Below, piece by piece: positions 6,538 through 14,090 of a stretch of 14,743 bases of DNA. Position 1 is the first letter of the stretch. Every line of letters begins with the position of its first letter. Origin of the DNA: Peptococcaceae bacterium BRH_c23 (GTDB lineage: Bacteria > Bacillota_B > Desulfitobacteriia > Desulfitobacteriales > Desulfitobacteriaceae); contig LADV01000267.1 in NCBI GenBank assembly GCA_000961805.1, positions 1 to 14,743 of the forward strand, in the 5' to 3' direction. Position numbers and translations under genes: made by a program. The notes beneath the pieces are model-generated. The model saw only the letters and a program-made list of their open reading frames with translations, made no database searches and was not told where the DNA came from.

Positions 6538-7953
6538 TTATAAAATCTCCGTTTTGCGTTCTTTGCGCACTTTACTGGCAAAGAGTAACGTGATTCCGAG
6601 AGTAATTAGGAGTCCAACCGGATAAGAAATGCTCGTCGCTAGACCGAAGCCCTCCGGAGCTTGTAAAAGATAGGTGAAGGTAACTGCCGTCATGAAGATG
6701 GCAGGAATCGTAGCAATCCAGTGCAAGCGCTTTTCCTTAACAAGGTACATAGCAGCGGCCCAAAGAAGGATCATCGCTGTTGTCTGGTTCGCCCAGGAGA
6801 AGTATCTCCAGAGGAAATTAAAGTCAATCTTGCTCAAGCCGAAAGCAATAGCAAAAAGGGGAATGGAGATAGCCAAGCGTTTGGACATAGGCTTTTGGTT
6901 CATCTTAAAGAAGTCTGCGATGACCATTCGGGCACCACGAAATGCAGTATCTCCGGAAGTAATCGGCAGGATGATAACTCCGATAATGGCCAGCGTTCCA
7001 CCGATAGCTCCAAGCATGGTTATTGATACCGTGCGGACGACTCCAGCGGGTCCGCCCGCTGCTAAAGCTTCTTGTAACCCACCCGTTCCACCGAAGACCG
7101 CCATTCCTGCGGCTGCCCACACAAGGGCGATGGCAGATTCCCCGATCATCATGCCATAGAATATTCTACGACCATGTTTTTCATTTTGAATCGTACGGGC
7201 AATCAGCGGAGATTGGGTAGCATGGAATCCACTGATCGCACCACAGGCGATGGTGATGAAGAGTAAAGGCCACATGGGTAAATTCTTAGGATGGAGATTG
7301 CTCAAGGTGAGTTCGGGAATAGGATATCCTTTAACAATCAATCCCGCACCAACGCCGACAGCCATAATAATCAGCAGAAGCCCAAAGAGAGGGTAGATCT
7401 TGCCGATAATCTTATCGATTGGCAAAAGTGTAGCTAAGATATAGTAGATGAAAATCCCAGCAGTCACGACACTCAAACTAATCCAAGAAGGAGTAAGCGT
7501 GACAATCAATTTGGCAGGACCAGCAACGAAAACAGTTCCCACGAGAACCAAGAGTACGACAGAAAAGACATTAACAAAGTGACGCATTCCTTGGCCGAGA
7601 TACTTACCGACAATATCCGGGAGTTGTGCTCCACCGTTTCTCACGGAAAGCATCCCACTAAAATAATCGTGTACTGCACCGGCAAAAATTCCTCCGAGAA
7701 CAATCCACAGAAAAGCAACTGGACCCCACAAAGCACCCGCGATCGGTCCAAAGATGGGCCCCAGACCGGCGATGTTTAAGAGTTGAACGAGACCCCCTCT
7801 GGCTGAGTCCATCGGAACATAGTCTACACCATCTGTTTTAGAATAGGCTGGAGTCTCAAGGGTTTCATTGATTCCAAAAACCTTTTCGACAAACTTACCG
7901 TAGACCAGATAACCAATAATAAGTGCCACAAATGATAGTAAAAAAGTAATCAC
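6538..7953 (-). CDS. cstA: CstA-family (carbon starvation/BtsT-like) transporter
   Basis: This is a polytopic membrane transporter (471 aa), the short Gram-positive form of the CstA/BtsT family, which in E. coli imports pyruvate and perhaps peptides. It shows about 12-14 hydrophobic segments. Conserved family stretches are the N-terminal half-site QLLNIAGLGPIFGPIAGALWG, AISGFHATQSPLIARTI in the middle, and ILPITSGDTAFRGARMVIAD later. Start is GTG (7951-7953) with GAGGAGG 6 nt upstream. It lies downstream of, and on the same strand as, a lytS/lytR pair, the arrangement of sensor systems that control pyruvate transporters in E. coli (BtsSR-btsT) and B. subtilis (LytST-pftAB). Regulation by that pair is therefore likely. 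Pyruvate as substrate is inference. Confidence 0.92.
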   Translation of the reverse strand: MITFLLSFVALIIGYLVYGKFVEKVFGINETLETPAYSKTDGVDYVPMDSARGGLVQLLNIAGLGPIFGPIAGALWGPVAFLWIVLGGIFAGAVHDYFSGMLSVRNGGAQLPDIVGKYLGQGMRHFVNVFSVVLLVLVGTVFVAGPAKLIVTLTPSWISLSVVTAGIFIYYILATLLPIDKIIGKIYPLFGLLLIIMAVGVGAGLIVKGYPIPELTLSNLHPKNLPMWPLLFITIACGAISGFHATQSPLIARTIQNEKHGRRIFYGMMIGESAIALVWAAAGMAVFGGTGGLQEALAAGGPAGVVRTVSITMLGAIGGTLAIIGVIILPITSGDTAFRGARMVIADFFKMNQKPMSKRLAISIPLFAIAFGLSKIDFNFLWRYFSWANQTTAMILLWAAAMYLVKEKRLHWIATIPAIFMTAVTFTYLLQAPEGFGLATSISYPVGLLITLGITLLFASKVRKERKTEIL

Positions 7954-7959
7954 AATAAT

Positions 7960-8032
7960 CCTCCTCTCAGATTTAAAACTAGAATTAGGAATAAGTTCAA
8001 TGACTATCCTTAGTTTAAATCTTGTTAGGAGG
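7960..8032 (-). promoter_or_regulatory. cstA leader hairpin that sequesters the ribosome binding site
   Basis: In the minus-strand transcript a CCUCCU segment (8027-8032) can pair with the cstA Shine-Dalgarno core AGGAGG (7960-7965). The stem continues with AGAUUUAAA (8014-8022) pairing with UUUAAAUCU (7969-7977), and inner AGGAUA/UAUUCCU pairing is possible. An internal loop of 3 and 4 nt separates the two outer helices. The result is a long stem-loop ending about 6 nt before the GTG start, which would limit translation unless opened. Confidence 0.55.
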
Positions 8033-8053
8033 AAGATGTTGAATTTTAGTCCA

Positions 8054-8072
8054 TAATGTCGAAAGTAATGTC
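8054..8072 (-). promoter_or_regulatory. Direct repeat upstream of cstA, candidate LytTR-regulator site
   Basis: On the minus strand GACATTA occurs twice, separated by 5 bp. A TAAAAT -10-like hexamer follows a few bases downstream, and no good -35 is present. Direct repeats next to a weak promoter fit activation by a LytTR protein, but the 12-bp period is shorter than the ~21 bp known for YpdB sites. Confidence 0.35.
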
Positions 8073-8114
8073 TGAGAGTGAGTTTTTTAAGTGCGGTTTA
8101 CAAAAATTTATACA

Positions 8115-8924
8115 CTAGATTTCCAGTATATCCTTTAATGCTTTGACATAAGCTCTGCTCACGGGGACTTTAGAACGTTTTTCGTCATTTAAAATTAGAG
8201 TGTATGCTCCATTAAACCAAGGGACTAATTCTTGTACAGAGTTTAAATTCACTAAGTAGCTCCTGTGGGGGCGGAAAAATGGATAGCTCTCTAATTTTTC
8301 TTCAAGTGTTTGTAAGGTGTATTTGGTTGAATATACTTTGTTCGACGTTTTAATTAAGGTTTCCCGTTTTTCACAGTGGGCATAGAGAATGTCTTTAGGA
8401 TCAATCAAAATAACGCTTTCTTCGCCTTGGACAGCAAGTTTTGAGATTTTTGGAGCTTGGATTTGACCAGCTGCAGCGGATACGCTCTCTCCAGCCATTT
8501 TTTTCAGAAGTTCCATGAGGGAATTATTGAGCATTTCATTCGGTGCATCGTTCTTAAGATTTTTCACTCTTTGACGAATTCGCTCTACCGTTTTCAAAAC
8601 GCGCTCTTCATCAAAAGGCTTCAGAAGATAGTCTACAGCGTTGACTTCAAAGGCTTGGATGGCATGCTTGTCATAGGCTGTAGCAAAAACAATCATTAAA
8701 GTTTGATCCTCTTCGAGCAATTTTCTCGCCACGGTTAAGCCATCGAGATTGGGCATCTGGATATCTAAGAAGGCTACATCAGGCTTGAGAGCTAGGATTA
8801 TTTCTAAAGCTTCAGTACCCTGGGTCGCCTCTCCCACAATTTCGATATCTTCGCATTGCTTTAAGAGATAAATCAGTTCATCCCGAGCGAGTGGTTCATC
8901 ATCAGCGATAACGACAGAAATCAC
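8115..8924 (-). CDS. LytTR-family response regulator (LytR/BtsR/YpdB-like)
   Basis: This is the cytoplasmic response regulator of a LytS-type two-component system (269 aa). The receiver domain covers about residues 1-120, with acidic pocket Asp8/Asp9, phospho-acceptor Asp54 in AFLDIQMPNLDG, Thr82 and Lys102 in LLKPF. A linker (~120-165) follows, then a LytTR DNA-binding domain to the end (segments ILYAHCEKRETLI, FFRPHRSYLVNL, VPVSRAYVKALKDIL). It starts at GTG (8922-8924), 6 nt after GGGAGG and overlapping the kinase stop by 4 nt, so the pair is translationally coupled. The most likely target is the downstream cstA. The gene ends without a visible terminator, so readthrough into cstA is possible. 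Confidence 0.93.
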   Translation of the reverse strand: MISVVIADDEPLARDELIYLLKQCEDIEIVGEATQGTEALEIILALKPDVAFLDIQMPNLDGLTVARKLLEEDQTLMIVFATAYDKHAIQAFEVNAVDYLLKPFDEERVLKTVERIRQRVKNLKNDAPNEMLNNSLMELLKKMAGESVSAAAGQIQAPKISKLAVQGEESVILIDPKDILYAHCEKRETLIKTSNKVYSTKYTLQTLEEKLESYPFFRPHRSYLVNLNSVQELVPWFNGAYTLILNDEKRSKVPVSRAYVKALKDILEI

Positions 8925-10675
8925 GCCATACCTCCCTTCTGGAGCGGAACTTTAAACCAGACACACGTTCCCTGCTCCAATTCACTGTCAATATGAAGTT
9001 GGGATTCCTCGCCAAAATGGTATATAAGACGTTGGTTCACATTATATAAGGCCAAGCCCGTCCCTTCTTGAGATTCAATTCGACTGTGAAGTAATTGAGT
9101 AATTCGTTCTGGGGAAATTCCAATTCCATTGTCCTTCACAGAAATCAGGGCATACCCTTCGGTTTCTGCAACACGAACGAGGATTTCCCCGATTTTCTCA
9201 AGCCCTTTTAGTCCATGACGTATTCCATTTTCCACAAGAGGTTGAAGTGTCAGCGGAGGTAAAAGAACATTTTCCAGCTTAGGATCGATTTCAAGTTGAA
9301 CACTTAAGCGTTCTGTGAAACGAGCTTGTTCAATATCCAGATAAGCACGAGTATGGTCAAGTTCCTGTCTTAGGGTGATGAATTCATGCAGGGAGGCGTT
9401 TAAATTTTGCCTGAAAAAGTGCCCGAGTTGAATAAGCAGTTTACGTGCCATATCGGGTTGAGTACGGATGAGAGCCACCATTGTATTTAAGGAATTAAAC
9501 AGAAAATGTGGGTTAATCTGCGCTTGAAGTGCTTTAATCTCGGCCTCTCGGATGAGCTGAGCATGGTTCTGCGCGTCGACCACTTCAAGCTGATGTGAGA
9601 GAAGTTTACCGAGACCCTGGGCTACTTCTTCATCGACCGGTTTAATCTGTTTGACGTTTAAAAAATAGAATTTTAAAACCCCAATCACTTCGTCTGCCTT
9701 TTTCAAGGGGACAATAATTGCAACCGCAAGTGGACATCCTTTTTGCGGACAATGGATTTCATCTAAGGATTTGGGTATATATAGTTTTCCAGTTCTGAGT
9801 ACGTGCTTCGTCGCATCAGTCAAAACCGTGTGTCCTGGCAAATGATGATCATCCCCTATCCCGACATGGGATAGAATTTTTTCGTGATCCGTAATTGAGA
9901 CTGCAGAAGCACCCGTTGTTTTTAAGAGAAGCTTAGAAATGTGGGTTGCGGATTCCACAGTAAGCCCACTCCGGAGATTGACCAGCATTTGATCGGCGAT
10001 ATGGAGAACTTTTTGAGCCTGATTGGCTTCGATGCGGTCCTCTTCGTGTATGACAGATCGTATAATCGCGACAAAAAGTGCGATTCCCAGGCTATTAGCC
10101 AGAATCATCGGCATGGCAATAACTTGAACTAAGACAAGCGCACTTTCCCAGGGTCTAGCGATGACAAGGATGATCAGCATTTGAGCCGTCTCAGCAATGA
10201 CTCCGGTCAATAGTGCTTTTGAGGTAGGGACGATTCTACGATTTCCGATCTTAAGATAAACGAGGCCGGCGATTAATCCTGCAGTCACCGTGGAAATTCC
10301 ACAGGCTATACCAGTAAAGCCACCGAGAAGGGTTCGGTGAATACCCGCGATCAGCCCTGCTCCCAGACCAACCCAAGGTCCCCCTAAAAGTCCACCGATT
10401 GCGACACCCACGACCCGTGAGTTCGCGAGAGCCTCTTCAAAGCCGATTGCCTCTACGCGGGGAATCCAAAGAAACGAGTTGGAACTGGGTCGAATAGAAA
10501 TCCCAGTATACGTGCCGACGATTCCGAATAGCCCAAATACTATTGAAAGTTTAATGATCGTCCAGCGATCGAGTTTATGATCGATGAGGTCACGAAACGC
10601 AGTTAGCCGCGTTAGGATAAACGCGATCGCCACGATCAGGCCGATTTGTTGAATCATTAGGAATAAGAGTTGCAC
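8921..10675 (-). CDS. LytS-family sensor histidine kinase (5TM-LYT, GAF, HisKA_7TM/PF06580 type)
   Basis: This is the membrane sensor kinase partner of the LytTR regulator (584 aa). Residues 1-~205 form the multi-helix 5TMR-LYT sensor (for example NSRVVGVAIGGLLGGP, 85-100). A GAF-like domain with HCPQKGCP (308-315) covers roughly 220-365. The phosphotransfer segment has His390 in INPHFLFNSLNT. The ATPase domain has the N-box VENGIRHG (481-488), G1 DNGIGI (515-520) and G2 EGTGLALYN (537-545). Start is GTG (10673-10675) with AAAGGAG 10 nt upstream. Relatives BtsS and YpdA respond to pyruvate, and LytS of Bacillus also does so; the ligand here is unknown. It is divergent from the fic-like gene. 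Confidence 0.93.
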   Translation of the reverse strand: MQLLFLMIQQIGLIVAIAFILTRLTAFRDLIDHKLDRWTIIKLSIVFGLFGIVGTYTGISIRPSSNSFLWIPRVEAIGFEEALANSRVVGVAIGGLLGGPWVGLGAGLIAGIHRTLLGGFTGIACGISTVTAGLIAGLVYLKIGNRRIVPTSKALLTGVIAETAQMLIILVIARPWESALVLVQVIAMPMILANSLGIALFVAIIRSVIHEEDRIEANQAQKVLHIADQMLVNLRSGLTVESATHISKLLLKTTGASAVSITDHEKILSHVGIGDDHHLPGHTVLTDATKHVLRTGKLYIPKSLDEIHCPQKGCPLAVAIIVPLKKADEVIGVLKFYFLNVKQIKPVDEEVAQGLGKLLSHQLEVVDAQNHAQLIREAEIKALQAQINPHFLFNSLNTMVALIRTQPDMARKLLIQLGHFFRQNLNASLHEFITLRQELDHTRAYLDIEQARFTERLSVQLEIDPKLENVLLPPLTLQPLVENGIRHGLKGLEKIGEILVRVAETEGYALISVKDNGIGISPERITQLLHSRIESQEGTGLALYNVNQRLIYHFGEESQLHIDSELEQGTCVWFKVPLQKGGMA

Positions 10676-10708
10676 AGTTACTAGGCTCCTTTAAGTCGGG
10701 CTATTGAT

Positions 10709-10730
10709 TACCGGTTGTATTCTTCCGGTA
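10709..10730. promoter_or_regulatory. Palindrome TACCGG-N10-CCGGTA in the lytS leader
   Basis: Perfect 6-bp arms (10709-10714 and 10725-10730) lie between the likely lytS -10 TATAAT (10752-10757) and its ribosome binding site. It could be a repressor site or an RNA hairpin. GC-rich arms in an AT-rich spacer stand out. Confidence 0.4.
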
Positions 10731-10741
10731 TACTATTGTAG

Positions 10742-10785
10742 TAATAAAGTAATTATAATATATTTATAAAATAAATACTTTATTA
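10742..10785. promoter_or_regulatory. Inverted repeat spanning the lytS/fic divergent promoter region
   Basis: TAATAAAGTA (10742-10751) and TACTTTATTA (10776-10785) are exact 10-bp inverted copies flanking a 24-bp, all A/T core. That core contains the TATAAT of the lytS promoter on the minus strand. This symmetric layout suits a dimeric regulator or DNA-bending control of both divergent genes. In such AT-rich DNA, chance is possible. Confidence 0.4.
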
Positions 10786-10846
10786 ATTACTGAGCAACAG
10801 CTCGCAGTTATTACGTAGTATATCAGCGGGGGAGGATGAGTGAAAC

Positions 10847-11503
10847 ATGGCTGACAAATATAGTTTAACGTTAGAACAAAATATCTTCCTGGCAAAAAAA
10901 TTAATTGTTGAGAACATATACAACAGCGCAAAACTTGAAGGGTGCAACGTGACTTTCCCCGACACACAGACTATTCTCGATGGAATCAGTGTTTCTAATC
11001 TTAAGATTTCGGACATCGAATGTGTTTTAAATTTAAGAGATGCCTGGAAATTTCTCTTAAACAATATCGAAAAGCCGTTTGAACTTGAATTTGTTTGCAA
11101 GATAAACTCTTATGTTGCCAGAAATGAAGCCCTTGAATGGGGGGTCTTGCGCAATGGTAACGTTGGTATTTCAGGAACAAATTATGTACCGCCTACACCG
11201 GCCAAAGAGTGCGTTATTCGGGAAATAGAAAAAATCAACAACATCGAAAACGTCACGGAAAGGGCGATTAGATATTTTTTGTGGGGAATGAGGAGCCAAT
11301 TGTTTTGGGACGGGAACAAACGGACCAGCACCTTGTGCGCGAACAAGATTCTCATTAAGAACGGCAAAGGGATTCTCAGCGTAAAAGAACAGGATTTACG
11401 AGAGTTTAATCAGCGTTTAGCGGAATTTTACAATACCAATGACTATTTGGTAATCGAAGACTTTATTTATGATAAATGCATCAGAGGGATTGATTTTACT
11501 TAA
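10847..11503 (+). CDS. Fic-domain protein with Gln in place of the catalytic His
   Basis: This is a Fic/Doc-fold protein (218 aa); active members transfer AMP or other groups from nucleotides to target proteins. The inhibitory helix motif S-x3-E-G is present at 27-32 (SAKLEG), marking the N-terminally self-inhibited class. The target-docking flap is at 99-116 (GVLRNGNVGISG, then YVPP). The active-site loop reads QLFWDGNKR (151-159) where the usual form is HxFxxGNGR, so the general base His is Gln while the D-G-N-K-R phosphate-binding part is intact. GGGAGG lies 11 nt before the ATG. It has no toxin-antitoxin partner gene next to it. Its stop overlaps the convergent radical SAM gene by 4 nt. 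I recall other Firmicutes Fic proteins with the same Gln, so this may be a natural subfamily. Confidence 0.88.
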   Translation: MADKYSLTLEQNIFLAKKLIVENIYNSAKLEGCNVTFPDTQTILDGISVSNLKISDIECVLNLRDAWKFLLNNIEKPFELEFVCKINSYVARNEALEWGVLRNGNVGISGTNYVPPTPAKECVIREIEKINNIENVTERAIRYFLWGMRSQLFWDGNKRTSTLCANKILIKNGKGILSVKEQDLREFNQRLAEFYNTNDYLVIEDFIYDKCIRGIDFT

Positions 11504-12540
11504 TCCATCCCAACGCCGAAAATCCCCTCTCCACATTTCGGACAACACCCTCGCTCCAGTCGATTCACCAAGACAGGTTCACGCTGAATCACAGTTTCTC
11601 CACACTGAGGACAAAACGTCGTATCTCCTCCTCTGACATTCCCCAAATACATATAAGGAAGATACTCTTTCCCAATCTTCCATAATCGCTCTAAGGTCTG
11701 TCGATCCGTTGGCGGAACTGCAAGCCGATAAGCAGGGTGATAGCCGCTCAAATGCCAGGCCAGTGGGACATCGAGTTGATGTAACCAGCGGACCAATCCA
11801 GTAATCTCGTTAGGGTCATCATTAGCCCCCGGAATGATGAGCGTCGTAACTTCCAGATGAACCCGCCCAGCCAAACGCTCAACATTATCTAAAACCCAAG
11901 CCAGTTTGCTTCCACAATAGTGTTGATAAAATTCCTCCGAGAAGGCTTTAATATCTATATTGACGGCATCCAGCCACGGAATCAACTCTTCGAGAAACCG
12001 TGGCGAAATCGTTCCGTTACTCACTAAAACTACCTTCCCCCCTTGAGCTCGCACCAGAGGAGCGGTATCCCGGATCATTTCGAACCACACGCTCGGCTCA
12101 GAATAAGTAAAACACAGCCCCAACGATTTCTGCTCCCGCAAAGCAAACTCTGTAAGCTCGGCAGGAGTGACCTTTCTTCCAACTCGATGTTGCTGAGATA
12201 TCTCGTGATTTTGGCAAAACGAGCAGCTTAGGTTGCAACCAAAACCCCCAACGGAAAAAATCCAAGAACCAGGATAATAATGATAAAGAGGCTTCTTCTC
12301 AATCGGATCCATATTCCAAGCTGCCACTTCACCATAGGTCTTAGATACGACCTCCCCCTGACGGTTTTCCCGGGCATGACACCGCCCCGACTGCCCATGT
12401 CGTAATTGACAACGCTGAGGACACAACAGACAACTCGCCCTATAGGAGTCTTTATTCGTATTAATCTCTTGAGTTGGATTAGCCGTATTACTTAACTCCT
12501 TTGGATTACTTGCATTACTTACATCATTTGTATTACTCAT
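11500..12540 (-). CDS. amrS: AmmeMemoRadiSam system radical SAM enzyme
   Basis: This is a radical SAM protein (346 aa) of the AmmeMemoRadiSam locus, whose reaction is unknown. The radical SAM cluster motif C-x3-C-x2-C is in GCNLSCSFCQNHEIS. It is preceded by a Cys-rich entry segment, CLLCPQRCQLRHGQSGRC. The C-terminus carries four further cysteines in two pairs (FCPQCG and CCPKCG), a zinc-ribbon-like tail. The frame stays open to 12756 inside the upstream gene. ATG at 12538-12540 overlaps the upstream stop by 8 nt and has GAGGT 11 nt upstream, so that start is chosen. The ~30 residues after it are Asn/Ser/Thr-rich low complexity. Tight coupling to the Memo-AMMECR1 gene supports a common pathway. 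Confidence 0.88.
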   Translation of the reverse strand: MSNTNDVSNASNPKELSNTANPTQEINTNKDSYRASCLLCPQRCQLRHGQSGRCHARENRQGEVVSKTYGEVAAWNMDPIEKKPLYHYYPGSWIFSVGGFGCNLSCSFCQNHEISQQHRVGRKVTPAELTEFALREQKSLGLCFTYSEPSVWFEMIRDTAPLVRAQGGKVVLVSNGTISPRFLEELIPWLDAVNIDIKAFSEEFYQHYCGSKLAWVLDNVERLAGRVHLEVTTLIIPGANDDPNEITGLVRWLHQLDVPLAWHLSGYHPAYRLAVPPTDRQTLERLWKIGKEYLPYMYLGNVRGGDTTFCPQCGETVIQREPVLVNRLERGCCPKCGEGIFGVGMD

Positions 12541-13801
12541 AATGTCGCTTGACCTCAAATCGCCAGAGTTCCACTGGGTCTCCCACCGGAATCCCGGCCT
12601 TTTGTTTAGCAATACTGATTTGGTCTGAAACCGTATCGACCCCTTCCAAATGGGGGAGTAAAAGTCCGCTTCTCCCACGCTGGCGAACAACGACTCCATA
12701 CCTCCAGGGATCCAACTCTTCCGGCCCTGCAATTTTCTCAAGTTCATCAAGGACATCCACTGTGAAGCTCAGGGTATCCAGTTCATCTGTTTGAACTGGA
12801 GGGAAACGCGGATCTTGTGTTCCGGCAGCTAACGCATTATGTTGAATTTCCAAGGCTAGATTTTCCTGCCAAGGCTCAGTTGTTCCAATACATCCGCGTA
12901 AATGCCCACCTTGTTTTAGGGTTACAAAACATCCCCTCCGCACACCAAACTCGGATGAGGATAATTCGGATAATTCCAGTAAACTAGGGTCATCCTTCTG
13001 TAAATAGACCCTAAGACAACGTCGCGCCCACTGTGGCAAGGGTGAGGAATGATACAGATCCGCCACCAGATATCCCACCCCAAACGGTCCTTCGTAGGAC
13101 AGCACTTCAGGTGCTCCTTCTTTAGCAGCCAGCGCCAAGCGAAGACTCCGATAACCACACTCGCCCGCTTTTTCAATAAGGTCAATGGGTATATCGGTGA
13201 TCTTTTTCGGATCTCGTTGAAGGGTCTTGAGCACGAATTGGTCAAATTCTGGCCCAGCAGAATCGAAGCCGTAGGGTCCGTCCTCCTTTAAGCGATGAGA
13301 GAGATCCCCACTAGCCACAAGCGCATAGCGTCCAGGCAGCTTATCAAGGATTTGACCCATACGCCTACCATACTCCTCTGGCTGTTCTAAGGGCATTCCC
13401 ATGAGAACAACCTTTCCGTTCCACCCTGCTTTTTGCAAAAAATAAAGGGGTACAAATGCACCATGATCGATTACCCCCCGCACCGTAACCACCCCCGAGA
13501 GGTTTTCTAAAAACTGCGCAATGATCTTAGTGTCACTTGCAAATGACAAGCTCACCTGCCCAGCTCCGAACTGGACGAAGTCCCCATGAATAGCATCATC
13601 TGTGGCTAGAGTGATCCCGTCTTTAGTCAGCGGTGCATGCGGTGAGACCAGAATCACCGTTTCAACCTCTGCCTGAACAAGACGCCGTGCTATTTCATAG
13701 TAAGCATCCAAACTCGCTTGACACTTACGTTCTTCTCCCCGTCCAACTTCTGGGACGAGGAGGGGCGGATGCGGAACAAATACCGTATAAACCAAACTCA
13801 T
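12533..13801 (-). CDS. amrAB: AmmeMemoRadiSam fusion: Memo-like (LigB/DODA fold) plus AMMECR1 domain
   Basis: This two-domain protein (422 aa) fuses the B and A components of the AmmeMemoRadiSam system. The N-terminal ~255 residues have the class III extradiol dioxygenase/Memo fold, with candidate metal ligands His11 (VPHPPL), His55 (SPHAPL), His113 (IDHGAF) and His169 (GDLSHR). The C-terminal ~160 residues are an AMMECR1 domain, with its invariant LRGCIG at 301-306 and DPRFPPV at 330-336. Start is ATG 13799-13801 with GGGAG 10 nt upstream. It is the first gene of a two-gene operon with the radical SAM enzyme. The molecular function of AMMECR1 and bacterial Memo is unresolved; Memo proteins bind iron or copper, so a redox or metal role is plausible. 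Confidence 0.88.
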   Translation of the reverse strand: MSLVYTVFVPHPPLLVPEVGRGEERKCQASLDAYYEIARRLVQAEVETVILVSPHAPLTKDGITLATDDAIHGDFVQFGAGQVSLSFASDTKIIAQFLENLSGVVTVRGVIDHGAFVPLYFLQKAGWNGKVVLMGMPLEQPEEYGRRMGQILDKLPGRYALVASGDLSHRLKEDGPYGFDSAGPEFDQFVLKTLQRDPKKITDIPIDLIEKAGECGYRSLRLALAAKEGAPEVLSYEGPFGVGYLVADLYHSSPLPQWARRCLRVYLQKDDPSLLELSELSSSEFGVRRGCFVTLKQGGHLRGCIGTTEPWQENLALEIQHNALAAGTQDPRFPPVQTDELDTLSFTVDVLDELEKIAGPEELDPWRYGVVVRQRGRSGLLLPHLEGVDTVSDQISIAKQKAGIPVGDPVELWRFEVKRHYE

Positions 13802-13871
13802 AAACCCAGCACTCCCTTTTACGTTGGAAATATTACCATCTCTATTTTACCCTGATATTTCAAAAAAATTA

Positions 13872-13889
13872 AGCGGCATGGGGGTCTGA
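13872..13889. repeat. 18-bp dispersed repeat, copy 2
   Basis: It is identical to 6146-6163 and in the same orientation. Here it runs into a small GTCTG-AA-CAGAC palindrome (13884-13895), which copy 1 lacks. It lies in the spacer upstream of the Memo-AMMECR1 gene. Confidence 0.5.
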
Positions 13890-13921
13890 ACAGACTAAAA
13901 AACAGACATTAACTCATTGTA

Positions 13922-14090
13922 TCATTCCTCTACACCGTACCCGGCTGTGATCGAATCTCCCAACGCAAGATAATAGTTTGGCACTTTCTTATTATCACCA
14001 CCAGCCCAGAATATACTAATATACGGTTTGTATTCCAATGTATACCTTTTCTCCAAACTTGCTTCATAAATAAAAAGAAACGGATCGGCT
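13922..14090 (-). pseudogene. SGNH/GDSL hydrolase N-terminal remnant
   Basis: One minus-strand frame reads through to YYLALGDSITAGYGVEE and then TGA (13922-13924). The GDSIT block is the nucleophile-Ser motif (block I) that opens SGNH/GDSL esterase-lipase domains. About 35 residues before it are also open (YKPYISIFWAGGDNKK and upstream), but no start codon with a ribosome binding site is seen. The frame enters the terminator hairpin at 14077. The rest of the hydrolase is absent downstream, so this is a truncated remnant. A short ATG-starting frame across the same bases (13930-14121) is out of phase with this motif. Confidence 0.5.

Noticed and set aside
6537..6581. 15-residue extension of the CC-motif protein inside cstA
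   Set aside because: The internal ATG one base after the cstA stop has a suitable GGAG and the extension only re-reads cstA coding sequence.
6674..7159. Plus-strand 161-aa and 101-aa frames
   Set aside because: They are antisense to the CstA-type transporter and arise from its GC-rich hydrophobic codons.
8036..8056. Plus-strand mini-ORF (MLNFSP) after AGGAGG
   Set aside because: The spacing to the ATG is only 3 nt, and AGGAGG is better explained as the pairing partner of the cstA Shine-Dalgarno.
10783..11100. Minus-strand frames of 67 and 105 aa opposite the fic-like gene
   Set aside because: They are shadows antisense to the Fic domain, with no start signal. A partner antitoxin was considered but nothing antitoxin-like is encoded.
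12541..12756. 72-residue N-terminal extension of the radical SAM protein
   Set aside because: It overlaps the AMMECR1 coding region in another frame. The ATG at 12540 matches the stop-start overlap and the family length.
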